The notes beneath the pieces were generated by a model. It ran no database searches, was not told the DNA's origin, and saw nothing but the letters and a program-made list of their open reading frames with translations. DNA of 7,789 nt from Pseudomonadota bacterium (GTDB lineage: Bacteria; Pseudomonadota; Gammaproteobacteria; Burkholderiales; Burkholderiaceae), in assembly GCA_023441105.1 (NCBI GenBank), contig JAEZQX010000152.1, positions 1-7,789 on the forward strand, in the 5' to 3' direction. Of this stretch, positions 1 through 7,200 are shown one piece after another. The position numbers were made by a program, and so were the translations under genes. The stretch's first letter is position 1; every line of letters starts with the position of its first letter.

Positions 1-996
1 TTCACCGACCTGGTGCCGCCGGCCGGCATCAAGCTCACGCCCCGGCACTATGCCTACCTGAAGATCTCCGAAGGCTGCAACCACCGCTGCAGCTTCTGCA
101 TCATCCCGTCGATGCGCGGCGACCTCGACAGCCGGCCGATCGGCGAGGTGGTGCGCGAGGCGGAGAACCTGCTCAAGGGCGGGGTGAAGGAGCTGCTGGT
201 CATCTCGCAGGACACCAGCGCCTACGGCGTGGACCTCAGGTACCGCACCGACTTCGTGGCCGGGCGGCCGGTGAAGACGCGGATGAAGGAGCTCTGCACC
301 GAGCTCGGCGCGCTCGCGCGCAGTCACGGCGCCTGGGTTCGCCTGCACTACGTCTATCCCTATCCGTCGGTCGACGAGATCCTGCCGCTGATGGCCGACG
401 GCGGCATCCTGCCCTACCTCGACGTGCCTTTCCAGCATGCGCATCCGGCGGTGCTGAAGGCGATGAAGCGACCCGCTTCCGGGGAGCGCAACATCGAGCG
501 CATCGCCGGCTGGCGTGCCGCCTGCCCCGAGCTCACCATCCGCAGCACCTTCATCGCCGGCTTTCCCGGCGAGACGGAAGAGCAGTTCCAGTACCTGCTG
601 GACTTCCTTGCCGAGGCGCAGCTCGACCGGGTCGGCTGCTTCGCCTATTCGCCGGTGGAAGGGGCCACGGCCAACCAGCTGCCCGATCCGGTGCCCGAGG
701 AAGTCCGCGAGGAGCGTCGCGAGCGCCTGATGGCGCTGCAGGCCGACATCAGCGCCCGGCGCCTGCAGCGCCGAGTCGGCAGCACCATCCAGGTCCTGGT
801 CGACAACGAGGCGCGTACGCCGGAGGGCCGCAAGTGCTTCCTCGCCCGCTCGGCGGCCGATGCGCCGGAAATCGACGGGCTGGTGGTGGTCAAGTCGGCA
901 CCGGGGCTGAAGGTCGGCGAGTTCGCGCAGGTCCGGATCACCGCGGCCGATGACCACGACCTGCATGCCGAGGTCGTCCGCAAGCGCCCGACCTGA
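1..996 (+). CDS. rimO: Ribosomal protein S12 methylthiotransferase RimO, 5'-truncated by the window edge
   Basis: RimO is a cytoplasmic radical-SAM enzyme that adds a methylthio group to a conserved aspartate of ribosomal protein S12, using S-adenosylmethionine and two 4Fe-4S clusters. The frame is open from base 1 (FTDLV...) to TGA at 994-996, giving 331 residues. The GTG at 13 is an internal valine. Compared with the usual length of about 440-450, some 120 residues are missing, i.e. the N-terminal MTTase domain with its own cluster cysteines. Visible parts: the radical-SAM motif CNHRCSFC at window residues 26-33 (cysteines 26, 30, 33; first codon 76-78), followed by [13 protein letters not shown]; the SAM-barrel segments [40 protein letters not shown] and [10 protein letters not shown]; and a C-terminal TRAM domain from about residue 260 containing [12 protein letters not shown]. 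That last motif and the S12-type spacing favour RimO over the tRNA enzyme MiaB. It is convergent with the kinase gene, with 21 bases between the stop codons. Family assignment is very secure; the upstream context cannot be seen. Confidence 0.97.
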   Translation, partial: FTDLVPPAGIKLTPRHYAYLKISEGCNHRCSFCIIPSMRGDLDSRPIGEVVREAENLLKGGVKELLVISQDTSAYGVDLRYRTDFVAGRPVKTRMKELCTELGALARSHGAWVRLHYVYPYPSVDEILPLMADGGILPYLDVPFQHAHPAVLKAMKRPASGERNIERIAGWRAACPELTIRSTFIAGFPGETEEQFQYLLDFLAEAQLDRVGCFAYSPVEGATANQLPDPVPEEVREERRERLMALQADISARRLQRRVGSTIQVLVDNEARTPEGRKCFLARSAADAPEIDGLVVVKSAPGLKVGEFAQVRITAADDHDLHAEVVRKRPT

Positions 997-1017
997 GGGA
1001 CTTGCGGCCCGGGTCGG

Positions 1018-3231
1018 CTACGAGGCGCGGCGCCTGGCAGCCAGCGCGGATCGATCGGCGTTGGCCGCCGCCTGCAGGACCCTCAGCAGCTGCTCGATGC
1101 CATAGGGCTTGCGCAGCACCGCGTAGGCCCCCTCGCCCTGCTGGGCGGTATAGCCGGTGGCGACCACCGCGGGCAGGTCGGGCCGATGCTTGCCGCACCA
1201 GGCGACCAGGTCCATTCCGGTAAGCTTGCCCGGCATCACCACATCGGTGAACAGGACGTCGACCTGCAGGCCGCGGTCGAGGATGGCCAGCGCTTCATCG
1301 ACGGTGGCCGCGAGCGTGACCCGGTGGCCGGCCGATTCCAGTGCCGGCACGACCACCGATGAAACCAGCAGGTCGTCCTCGACCATCAGGAGACTCAGCG
1401 GGCGGGCGGCGAGCGGTTCCTCGCGAGCGGGTTCGACGGCGGCCGGCGCCTCGCGGGTCGCAGGCAGGTAGAACCTCACGCGGGTCCCCTTGCCCGGCTC
1501 GCTGGCGAGCCTGGCGTCGCCGCCCGATTGCCGGGCAAACGCCTGCGCGTGGGACAGTCCCAGGCCCGAGCCGTGGCCCACCGGCTTGGTGGTGAAGTAG
1601 GGCTCGAAGGCCCGGCTGCGGACCTCTTCGCTCATGCCCTGACCGTCGTCCGCGACCTCGAGGCAGACCAGTGGCGCGGACCCCACCTCGGCCTCCTCCT
1701 GCGCGGTCGCCACCCGGGCGGAGATGCGGATGTTGCCGCCGTCCGGCAGCGCGTCGCGGGCATTGAAGATGACGTTCAGCAGCGCCAGCTCGAGCTGGTT
1801 GGGATCGACGAAGACGCAGGGCAGGTCCTGGTCGATCGCCGCCGACAGCACGACCTTCTCGCCGACCGCCTTGCCGGTCAGCTCCCGGCTCTTCAGCACG
1901 AGGTCGCCAAGGCTCACCGGGCGCGGCGCCAGGGCCTGCGAGCGGCCGAAGGTCGACATCTGGCGGATGAGATCGGCCGCCCGCGACGAGGCGCGTACGG
2001 CGCCTTGCAGGACCCGCTTGGCTGGACCTTCGGCAACCTGCCGGTCGAGCACGTGCAGCGCCGTGGCGATGGTCTGCAGCAGGTTGTTGAAATCATGCGA
2101 GATGCCCGCCGTGAGGCGGCCGATGGCCTCGTGCTTCTGCGCATTCAACAGCTTGGCCTGCGCGTCCTGCGCCTGCCGCACCGCATCGGCAACCCGCTGC
2201 TCGAGCGTCCTGGTCGCCTCCTGGGAGCGGAGGCCGGCACTGTGCAGCACCTTGCCGACGGCATCGGCTTCGGCCATGCCGGTGGCGAGGAGCGGCGGCA
2301 CGCCGCCGTTCTCGAGGGTCCCGGCCGCCCCGCGCAGGGCGGCCACCGGGCGGCTGATCCGGCCGGCGCCGTAGAGCGCCACCGCGAGCCCGATCAGCAA
2401 CAGGGATCCGGCGGCCACGAAGGCCTGCAGCGTCACGCGCCTGGCTGCCTTGGCGAGCGCGGCCTGCGGCATGCCGATCACCACCCGCCAGCCATAGCGG
2501 TTCGCGTCCGACAGGTAGCTCAACGACGGCACGCCATCGAGCGTGACCGACGGCACGAATCCCGGCTCGCCGCTCTGCGCCCGCCGCAGCACGTCGCCGG
2601 TGGCGGAGGTACCCACCCAGCGCGTGGGATCCCTGCTTCTTGCCATGACCCGATGCTCGCGGTCGATGATGGCCACCAGGGTGTCATCCGGAAAAGGCTG
2701 GCGTTCGACGAGCTCCTGGATGACCGTCGGCTCGAAGGCGACGGCGGCGTTGAGGCGCGGTTGCTGCTCGCCGGACGATGGCGCGAACACCGCCACCACC
2801 GGCTTCATCGCAACGGGCCCTTGCGGAGTGAAGAACACCTGCGGCGAGCCGGAGACCATCGGCGCCTCGTCCACCCGCGGCACCGCCCCGGCCACCGGCA
2901 GCGGCAGGCGCGTGTTGACGAGCTGCTTGTCGCTCTCGACGAGCAATGCCCAGCTGTCGATGGCGGCCGTGGCCGCCGTCGCATCGCGATGGAAGCGGGC
3001 CAGGTCGCCCTCCTGCACGGCGGCGGACGCGGCCAGGGCCTGGGCCAGCACGGCACGCTTGTCGAGCTCGCGTTCCACCAGCAGGCCCAGCGCCGCGGCG
3101 AGTTGCTCGACGCCCTCGCGCGCCACGCGCGCCTCGCGCTCGTAGGTTGCGCGGCCCAGCAAACCGAAGCCTGCCGCCGCCGGCAGCCACACCGCGAACA
3201 CCAGCAGCAATAGGCGGCTTCGAATGCTCAC
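1018..3231 (-). CDS. Membrane-bound hybrid sensor histidine kinase (Cache-like sensor, HAMP, HisKA, HATPase, receiver)
   Basis: A sensor kinase of 737 residues that should autophosphorylate on histidine in response to a periplasmic signal and pass the phosphate to its own receiver. Numbered from the GTG at 3231: membrane helix at about 6-25; periplasmic region about 26-265 resembling a double-Cache domain (NTRLPLP, DGVPSLSY and GWRVVIGMPQAAL are typical pieces); second helix about 266-290; HAMP about 291-338; a coiled-coil stretch to about 373; H-box GISHDFNNLL with H379; ATPase domain with N490, D528 in DDGQGM, and GSGLGL at 554-559; receiver about 612-725 with acidic pair D619/D620, phospho-acceptor D663 (TDVVMPG), T692 and K708 (RKPY). 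All key residues are present, so it looks active. The HDFNN box with a C-terminal receiver resembles CckA-type hybrid kinases. The reading frame also allows a TTG start at 3261, but GTG places the first helix at the N terminus as usual; neither has a good ribosome binding site. Ligand and output partner are unknown. No Hpt protein or DNA-binding regulator is nearby. Confidence 0.93.
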   Translation of the reverse strand: MSIRSRLLLLVFAVWLPAAAGFGLLGRATYEREARVAREGVEQLAAALGLLVERELDKRAVLAQALAASAAVQEGDLARFHRDATAATAAIDSWALLVESDKQLVNTRLPLPVAGAVPRVDEAPMVSGSPQVFFTPQGPVAMKPVVAVFAPSSGEQQPRLNAAVAFEPTVIQELVERQPFPDDTLVAIIDREHRVMARSRDPTRWVGTSATGDVLRRAQSGEPGFVPSVTLDGVPSLSYLSDANRYGWRVVIGMPQAALAKAARRVTLQAFVAAGSLLLIGLAVALYGAGRISRPVAALRGAAGTLENGGVPPLLATGMAEADAVGKVLHSAGLRSQEATRTLEQRVADAVRQAQDAQAKLLNAQKHEAIGRLTAGISHDFNNLLQTIATALHVLDRQVAEGPAKRVLQGAVRASSRAADLIRQMSTFGRSQALAPRPVSLGDLVLKSRELTGKAVGEKVVLSAAIDQDLPCVFVDPNQLELALLNVIFNARDALPDGGNIRISARVATAQEEAEVGSAPLVCLEVADDGQGMSEEVRSRAFEPYFTTKPVGHGSGLGLSHAQAFARQSGGDARLASEPGKGTRVRFYLPATREAPAAVEPAREEPLAARPLSLLMVEDDLLVSSVVVPALESAGHRVTLAATVDEALAILDRGLQVDVLFTDVVMPGKLTGMDLVAWCGKHRPDLPAVVATGYTAQQGEGAYAVLRKPYGIEQLLRVLQAAANADRSALAARRRAS

Positions 3232-3254
3232 ATGACGGCCCGCGTGCAGGAACA

Positions 3255-3275
3255 ACGCCAAGTTATCAGAAACCG
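3255..3275 (-). promoter_or_regulatory. Possible weak promoter region for the kinase gene
   Basis: A short A+T-richer patch in an otherwise very GC-rich spacer reads GGTTTCTGATAACTTGG on the minus strand. GATAAC (about 3262-3267) matches four of six bases of a sigma-70 -10 box. I see no convincing -35 box 16-18 bases upstream. If real, transcription would begin about 20-30 bases before the GTG at 3231, which would exclude the alternative TTG start at 3261. This is a weak, inferred call. Confidence 0.15.
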
Positions 3276-3298
3276 GTGGTCGCAGGGGCAGCCATGCC

Positions 3299-3327
3299 GG
3301 CCGCGCGCGACGGTTCGATGCGCGGCC
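3299..3327 (-). terminator. GC-rich hairpin downstream of serB, possible terminator or mRNA 3'-end structure
   Basis: The arms GGCCGCGC (3299-3306) and GCGCGGCC (3320-3327) are perfect 8-base inverted repeats around a 13-base loop. Two further base pairs are possible beyond a two-base bulge on the 3328-3331 side. The structure starts 16 bases after the serB stop codon, where a terminator or 3'-stabilising hairpin would be expected. No T-run follows in the minus direction, so it is not a classical intrinsic terminator. It could slow polymerase, protect the serB message, or be chance in GC-rich DNA. Confidence 0.3.
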
Positions 3328-3343
3328 CCGGTCGGCGGGCAGA

Positions 3344-4261
3344 TCAGGGAAGCAGGTTCAGCACCGCATCCAGCCCGCACCAGCTGATCGCGAAGGTCGT
3401 CTGCGCGCGCACGACCGGCTTGGCGTGATAGGCCACCGAGACGCCGGCCAACGCCATCATCTTCAGGTCGTTTGCCCCGTCGCCCAGCGCGACCGCCTCG
3501 CCGGGATGGCAGCCGATGGCGCTGCATACCTCCTGCAACGCCCGCGCCTTGCCGTCGGCGTCCAGGATCCGCCCCAGCACCTTGCCGGTCAGCCTGCCGT
3601 CGACGACCTCGAGGTTGTTGGCCCGCGCGTGATCCAGTCCGAGTTGCGTCCGCAGCCGTTCGGTGAAGTAGGTGAAGCCGCCGGAAACCAGCAGCGTCGT
3701 CAGTCCCTGCCGGCGGGCCGCGGCGAGCAACTCGGTCGCGCCTGGCGAAAGCCGCAGCCGCTCGTCGAAGACCCGCTCGAGGACCGACTGCTCGAGGCCC
3801 GCGAGCAGCGCCACCCGGCGCCGCAGGCTGTCGGCGAAGTTGGTGATCTCGCCGCGCATCGCAGCCTCGGTGATGGCAGCGACCTCGGCCTTGCGGCCGG
3901 CGTAGTCGGCGATCTCGTCGATGCACTCGATGGTGATCAGGGTCGAGTCCATGTCGAACGCGAGCAGCCGGTAGTCGGCAAGGCGGGATCCGGCCGGGAC
4001 CAGCGCGGCGTCGACCGACAGCGTGCCGGCAAGCGCGGCCACCTCGGCAGCGGCGATGTCCGCCGCTTCCCATTCCGCGACCCCTGGCGCGTTCGCGTCG
4101 CGCGCGTTCCCGTCATGCCGGCCGGCGGCGCCGCCATCGGCCGCGCGCAGCGACGTGGGCCCGGCCCCGAGCCGGGTGGTGAAGGCGGCGACGGCTTCGG
4201 GGCTCAAGGCCGGGTGCTGCACCACCAGCCGGTGGCGCGAAGGGGAGGGCGGATTCTTCAA
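3344..4261 (-). CDS. serB: Phosphoserine phosphatase SerB
   Basis: SerB hydrolyses O-phospho-L-serine to L-serine and phosphate, the last step of serine synthesis from 3-phosphoglycerate, in the cytoplasm. The 305-residue protein is a Mg-dependent HAD-superfamily enzyme. Motif I is DMDSTLI with nucleophile D103 and acid/base D105, followed by the SerB-typical ECIDEIADY; motif II is LVSGGF with S193; the motif III lysine is probably K238; motif IV is GDGANDLKMM with D261 and D265. The cap region lies between motifs I and II (about 110-185). The N-terminal part (about 1-95) is variable and contains an Ala/Gly/Asp-rich stretch at about 40-60 with a small duplication. Length is normal for the betaproteobacterial form. 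The chosen start is TTG at 4261; no Shine-Dalgarno-like sequence precedes it. GTG codons at 4225 and 4222 are alternatives and would still keep the LVVQ-type N terminus. It lies 36 bases after the mfd stop and is probably in one operon with it. The function is secure; the start is not. Confidence 0.96.
   Translation of the reverse strand: MKNPPSPSRHRLVVQHPALSPEAVAAFTTRLGAGPTSLRAADGGAAGRHDGNARDANAPGVAEWEAADIAAAEVAALAGTLSVDAALVPAGSRLADYRLLAFDMDSTLITIECIDEIADYAGRKAEVAAITEAAMRGEITNFADSLRRRVALLAGLEQSVLERVFDERLRLSPGATELLAAARRQGLTTLLVSGGFTYFTERLRTQLGLDHARANNLEVVDGRLTGKVLGRILDADGKARALQEVCSAIGCHPGEAVALGDGANDLKMMALAGVSVAYHAKPVVRAQTTFAISWCGLDAVLNLLP
4085..4114 (-). repeat. Imperfect 15-base tandem duplication inside serB
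   Basis: On the coding strand, GACGGGAACGCGCGC (4114-4100) is followed at once by GACGCGAACGCGCCA (4099-4085); 12 of 15 positions are identical. They encode D-G-N-A-R and D-A-N-A-P (residues 50-59) in the variable N-terminal part, well before the catalytic motifs. The unit is a multiple of three, so the frame is kept. It looks like a small slippage or duplication event in a tolerant linker, though GC-rich low-complexity coding could give the same pattern. Confidence 0.4.
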
Positions 4262-4297
4262 GGATGGAATGAGAGGGTTGGACAGGCGAGCGCAGGC

Positions 4298-7200
4298 TCA
4301 GCCGCGCTCGGTTACCAGGCGCTCCGACAGCTGCCCGACGGCAGGCTGCAGCGCCATCAGGATCTCGCGCAGCTTGCGGGCGCGCGTCGTCACGTCGGCG
4401 GTCGCCAGCTTGATGCGCAGGCGGTCCTGGCCGGCAAAGGTGGTATCGCGCCGCGCCTGCGCGAACTTCAGGATCACCGCGGGCGAGGTGATCGGCTGGG
4501 CATCGAACTGCAGCGTGATGGCCTCCGGGGTGGCGTCCACCTTGGCGAGCCCGATCGACTGGGCAAGCAGCCGCATGCGGTGCAGGTCGATCAGCGTCAA
4601 GGCCGGCTCCGGCAGCTTGCCGAAGCGGTCGACCAGCTCCTCGCGCAGCAGGCTCACCTGGTCGCCGTCGCTGCAGTTGGCCAGCCGCTTGTAGAGCATC
4701 AGCCGTTCGTGCACATCCTCGCAATAGTCCGCGGGCAGCAGCGCCGGCGCATGCAGGTTGATCTCCGGGATGCGCGCCAGCGTGGCCGCCAGGTCCGGCT
4801 CCTTGCCGGCCTTGAGCGCCTTGACCGCCGCCTGCAGCATCTCGGTGTAGAGCGCGAAGCCGACCTCCTGCATCTCGCCTGATTGCGTCTCGCCCAGCAC
4901 CTCGCCGGCGCCGCGGATCTCGAGGTCGTGCATCGACAGGAAGAAGCCCGAGCCGAGCTCTTCCATCATCTGGATCGCCTCCAGGCGCTTGGTGGCATCG
5001 CGGGTGATCGCTTCCTCGTCGGGTATCAGCAGGTAGGCATAGGCCTGGTGATGCGAGCGGCCGACGCGGCCGCGCAGCTGGTGGAGCTGCGCCAGGCCGA
5101 AGCGATCGGCCCGGTGGATCACGATGGTGTTGGCGGTCGGCACGTCGATGCCGGTCTCGATGATGGTGGTGCACAGCAGGATGTTGAAGCGCTGCTGGTG
5201 GAAGTCGCGCATCACGTGCTCGAGCTCGCGCTCCGGCATCTGGCCGTGCGCGATGCGGATCTGCGCTTCGGGCACGAGCTCGGCCAGCTCGCGGCGCCGG
5301 TTCTCGATGGTGCTCACCTCGTTGTGCAGGAAGTAGACCTGGCCGCCGCGCTTGAGCTCGCGCAGCAGCGCTTCGCGGATGGTGCCGCTGACCTCCTTGC
5401 GCACGAAGGTCTTGATCGCGAGCCGCTTCTGCGGCGCCGTGGCGATCACCGAGAAGTCGCGAATGCCCTCGAGGCTCATGGCCAGCGTGCGCGGGATCGG
5501 CGTGGCGGTGAGGGTGAGCACGTCGATCTCGGCGCGCAACGCCTTGAGCCGCTCCTTCTGGCGCACGCCGAAGCGATGCTCCTCGTCGATGATCACCAGC
5601 CCAAGGTTCTTGAACTTCACCTCCGGGGAGAGCAGCTTGTGCGTGCCGATGACCACGTCGACCGTGCCGGCCGCGAGCCCGGCGATCGCCGCCTTGGTCT
5701 CCTTGCTGCTCTTGAAGCGCGACAACTCCGCCAGCCTGAGGGGCCAGTTGGCGAAGCGGTCGCTGAACGTCTGGAAGTGCTGCTCGGCGAGCAGGGTCGT
5801 GGGCGTCAGCACGGCGACCTGGCGGCCGCCGGCAGCGGCGATGAAGGCCGCGCGCAGCGCCACCTCGGTCTTGCCGAAGCCGACGTCGCCGCACACCAGC
5901 CGATCCATCGGTCGCGCGGCCACCAGGTCCTGCACCACCGCATGGATGGCGGCGATCTGGTCGGGCGTCTCCTCGAAGCCGAAGCCTTCGACGAAGGCTT
6001 CGTAGTCCCCGGCGTTGAAGCGGAACGGATGGCCTTCGCGGGCCGCCCGGCGGGCATACAGGTCGAGCAGCTCGGCGGCGGTGTCGCGCGCCTTCTCGGC
6101 CGCCTTGCGGCGCGCCTTGTCCCACTGGCCGGAGCCGAGCGAATGCAGCGGGGCGCTCTCCGGCGCGGCGCCGGAATAGCGGCCGATCAGGTGCAGCTGC
6201 GACACCGGCACGTAAAGGGTTGCATCACCGGCGTAGGCGAGATGCAGGAACTCGGTGATCCCTTCCCCGAGATCGAGGTTGACCAGCCCCTGGTAGCGGC
6301 CGATGCCGTGCTGCGCGTGGACCACGGGATCGCCGGGCTTGAGCTCCGAGAGATCGCGGATGAGGCTGTCGACCTGGGTCGCCTGGGTGCCGCCGCGGCT
6401 GCGCGTGGTCTGCCGCACGAAGCCGGGGAACAGCTCGCTTTCGGTGATCACCATCAGGTCGCCGGCGCTGCGTCGAAAGCCGCGCAACACCGGCCCGATG
6501 CCGAGCATCACCCGCTCGTCGCTGGCGGCGAACTCGCCCCAGCGCTCGAAAGCCGGCAGGCGAAGGCCGTGCTCGGCGAACAGCTCCGCCAGCGTTTCAC
6601 GGCGACCGGGCGACTCGGCGAGGATGGCGCGCCGCTCCACGGCGCCGGCAACCGGCGACGGTGAGGCCAGCGCCTCCTTCAGCAGCGCGAGCGGATCGGT
6701 GAGCCGGCGATTGATCGCCACCGGCGGAACCGCCACGGCGTCGCTCCTGCCGGGGCGCGAATCGTCGCCCGCTTCCGAGATCGAATCATCCGCCGGCTCG
6801 CCGGTGGCGGCCTTGGTGTCGGACGAGGCGATGGCGAGCCTGGTGAACGACTGGGCGCGCACGAAGAACTCGTCGGCGGCCAGGAAGATCTCCTGCGGCT
6901 TGAGCGCCGGACGCTCGGCGTCGTTGCCGATGAAGCGAAAGCGCTGCTCCGCGTCGTCGCGAAAGGCGAGCAGTGCCTCCTGCACCGGGCCGTGCATGAC
7001 CACCACCGCATCCTGCGGCAGGTAGTCGAACAGCGTCGCCATCTGGTCGAAGAACAACGGCAGGTAGAACTCGATGCCGTTGCCGGCTATGCCGTTGCCG
7101 ATGTCGCGATAGACCGTCGCCCTGGACGGGTCGCCCTCGAACCGCTCGCGCCAGCGTCCGCGAAACGCGGTGCGCGACGCTTCGTCGAGCGGGAACTCCC

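Noticed and set aside
13..15. GTG at 13 as the start of rimO.
   Set aside because: The frame is open from base 1 and the preceding residues FTDL fit the RimO family; the N-terminal MTTase domain must lie upstream, so this is an internal valine.
1528..3213. A 561-codon plus-strand open frame opposite the kinase gene.
   Set aside because: It is antisense to a gene with complete kinase and receiver motifs; the translation is biased toward Arg, Gln, His and Gly and shows no domain.
3259..3261. TTG at 3261 as the kinase start.
   Set aside because: It would add ten residues ahead of a typical MSIRSRLLLL-type membrane-anchor start and would abut the only -10-like sequence. It is not excluded, only less likely.
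3228..4073. A 281-codon minus-strand open frame overlapping serB in another frame.
   Set aside because: The translation is Arg/Gly/Ala-rich without motifs, while the serB frame carries all four HAD motifs.
4113..6125. A 670-codon minus-strand open frame inside mfd.
   Set aside because: It is an out-of-frame shadow of mfd; the translation is dominated by Arg, Ala, Gly and Pro. mfd itself is uninterrupted, so there is no frameshift to explain.
3425..6664. Two abutting plus-strand open frames (3425-4882 and 4883-6664) in one frame, over 1000 codons with a single stop, opposite serB and mfd.
   Set aside because: They run antisense to two clear, conserved genes. Their translations are rich in Arg, Gln, His, Gly and Leu with no recognisable domain, which is what the complement of GC-rich codons gives. 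I treat them as shadow frames.
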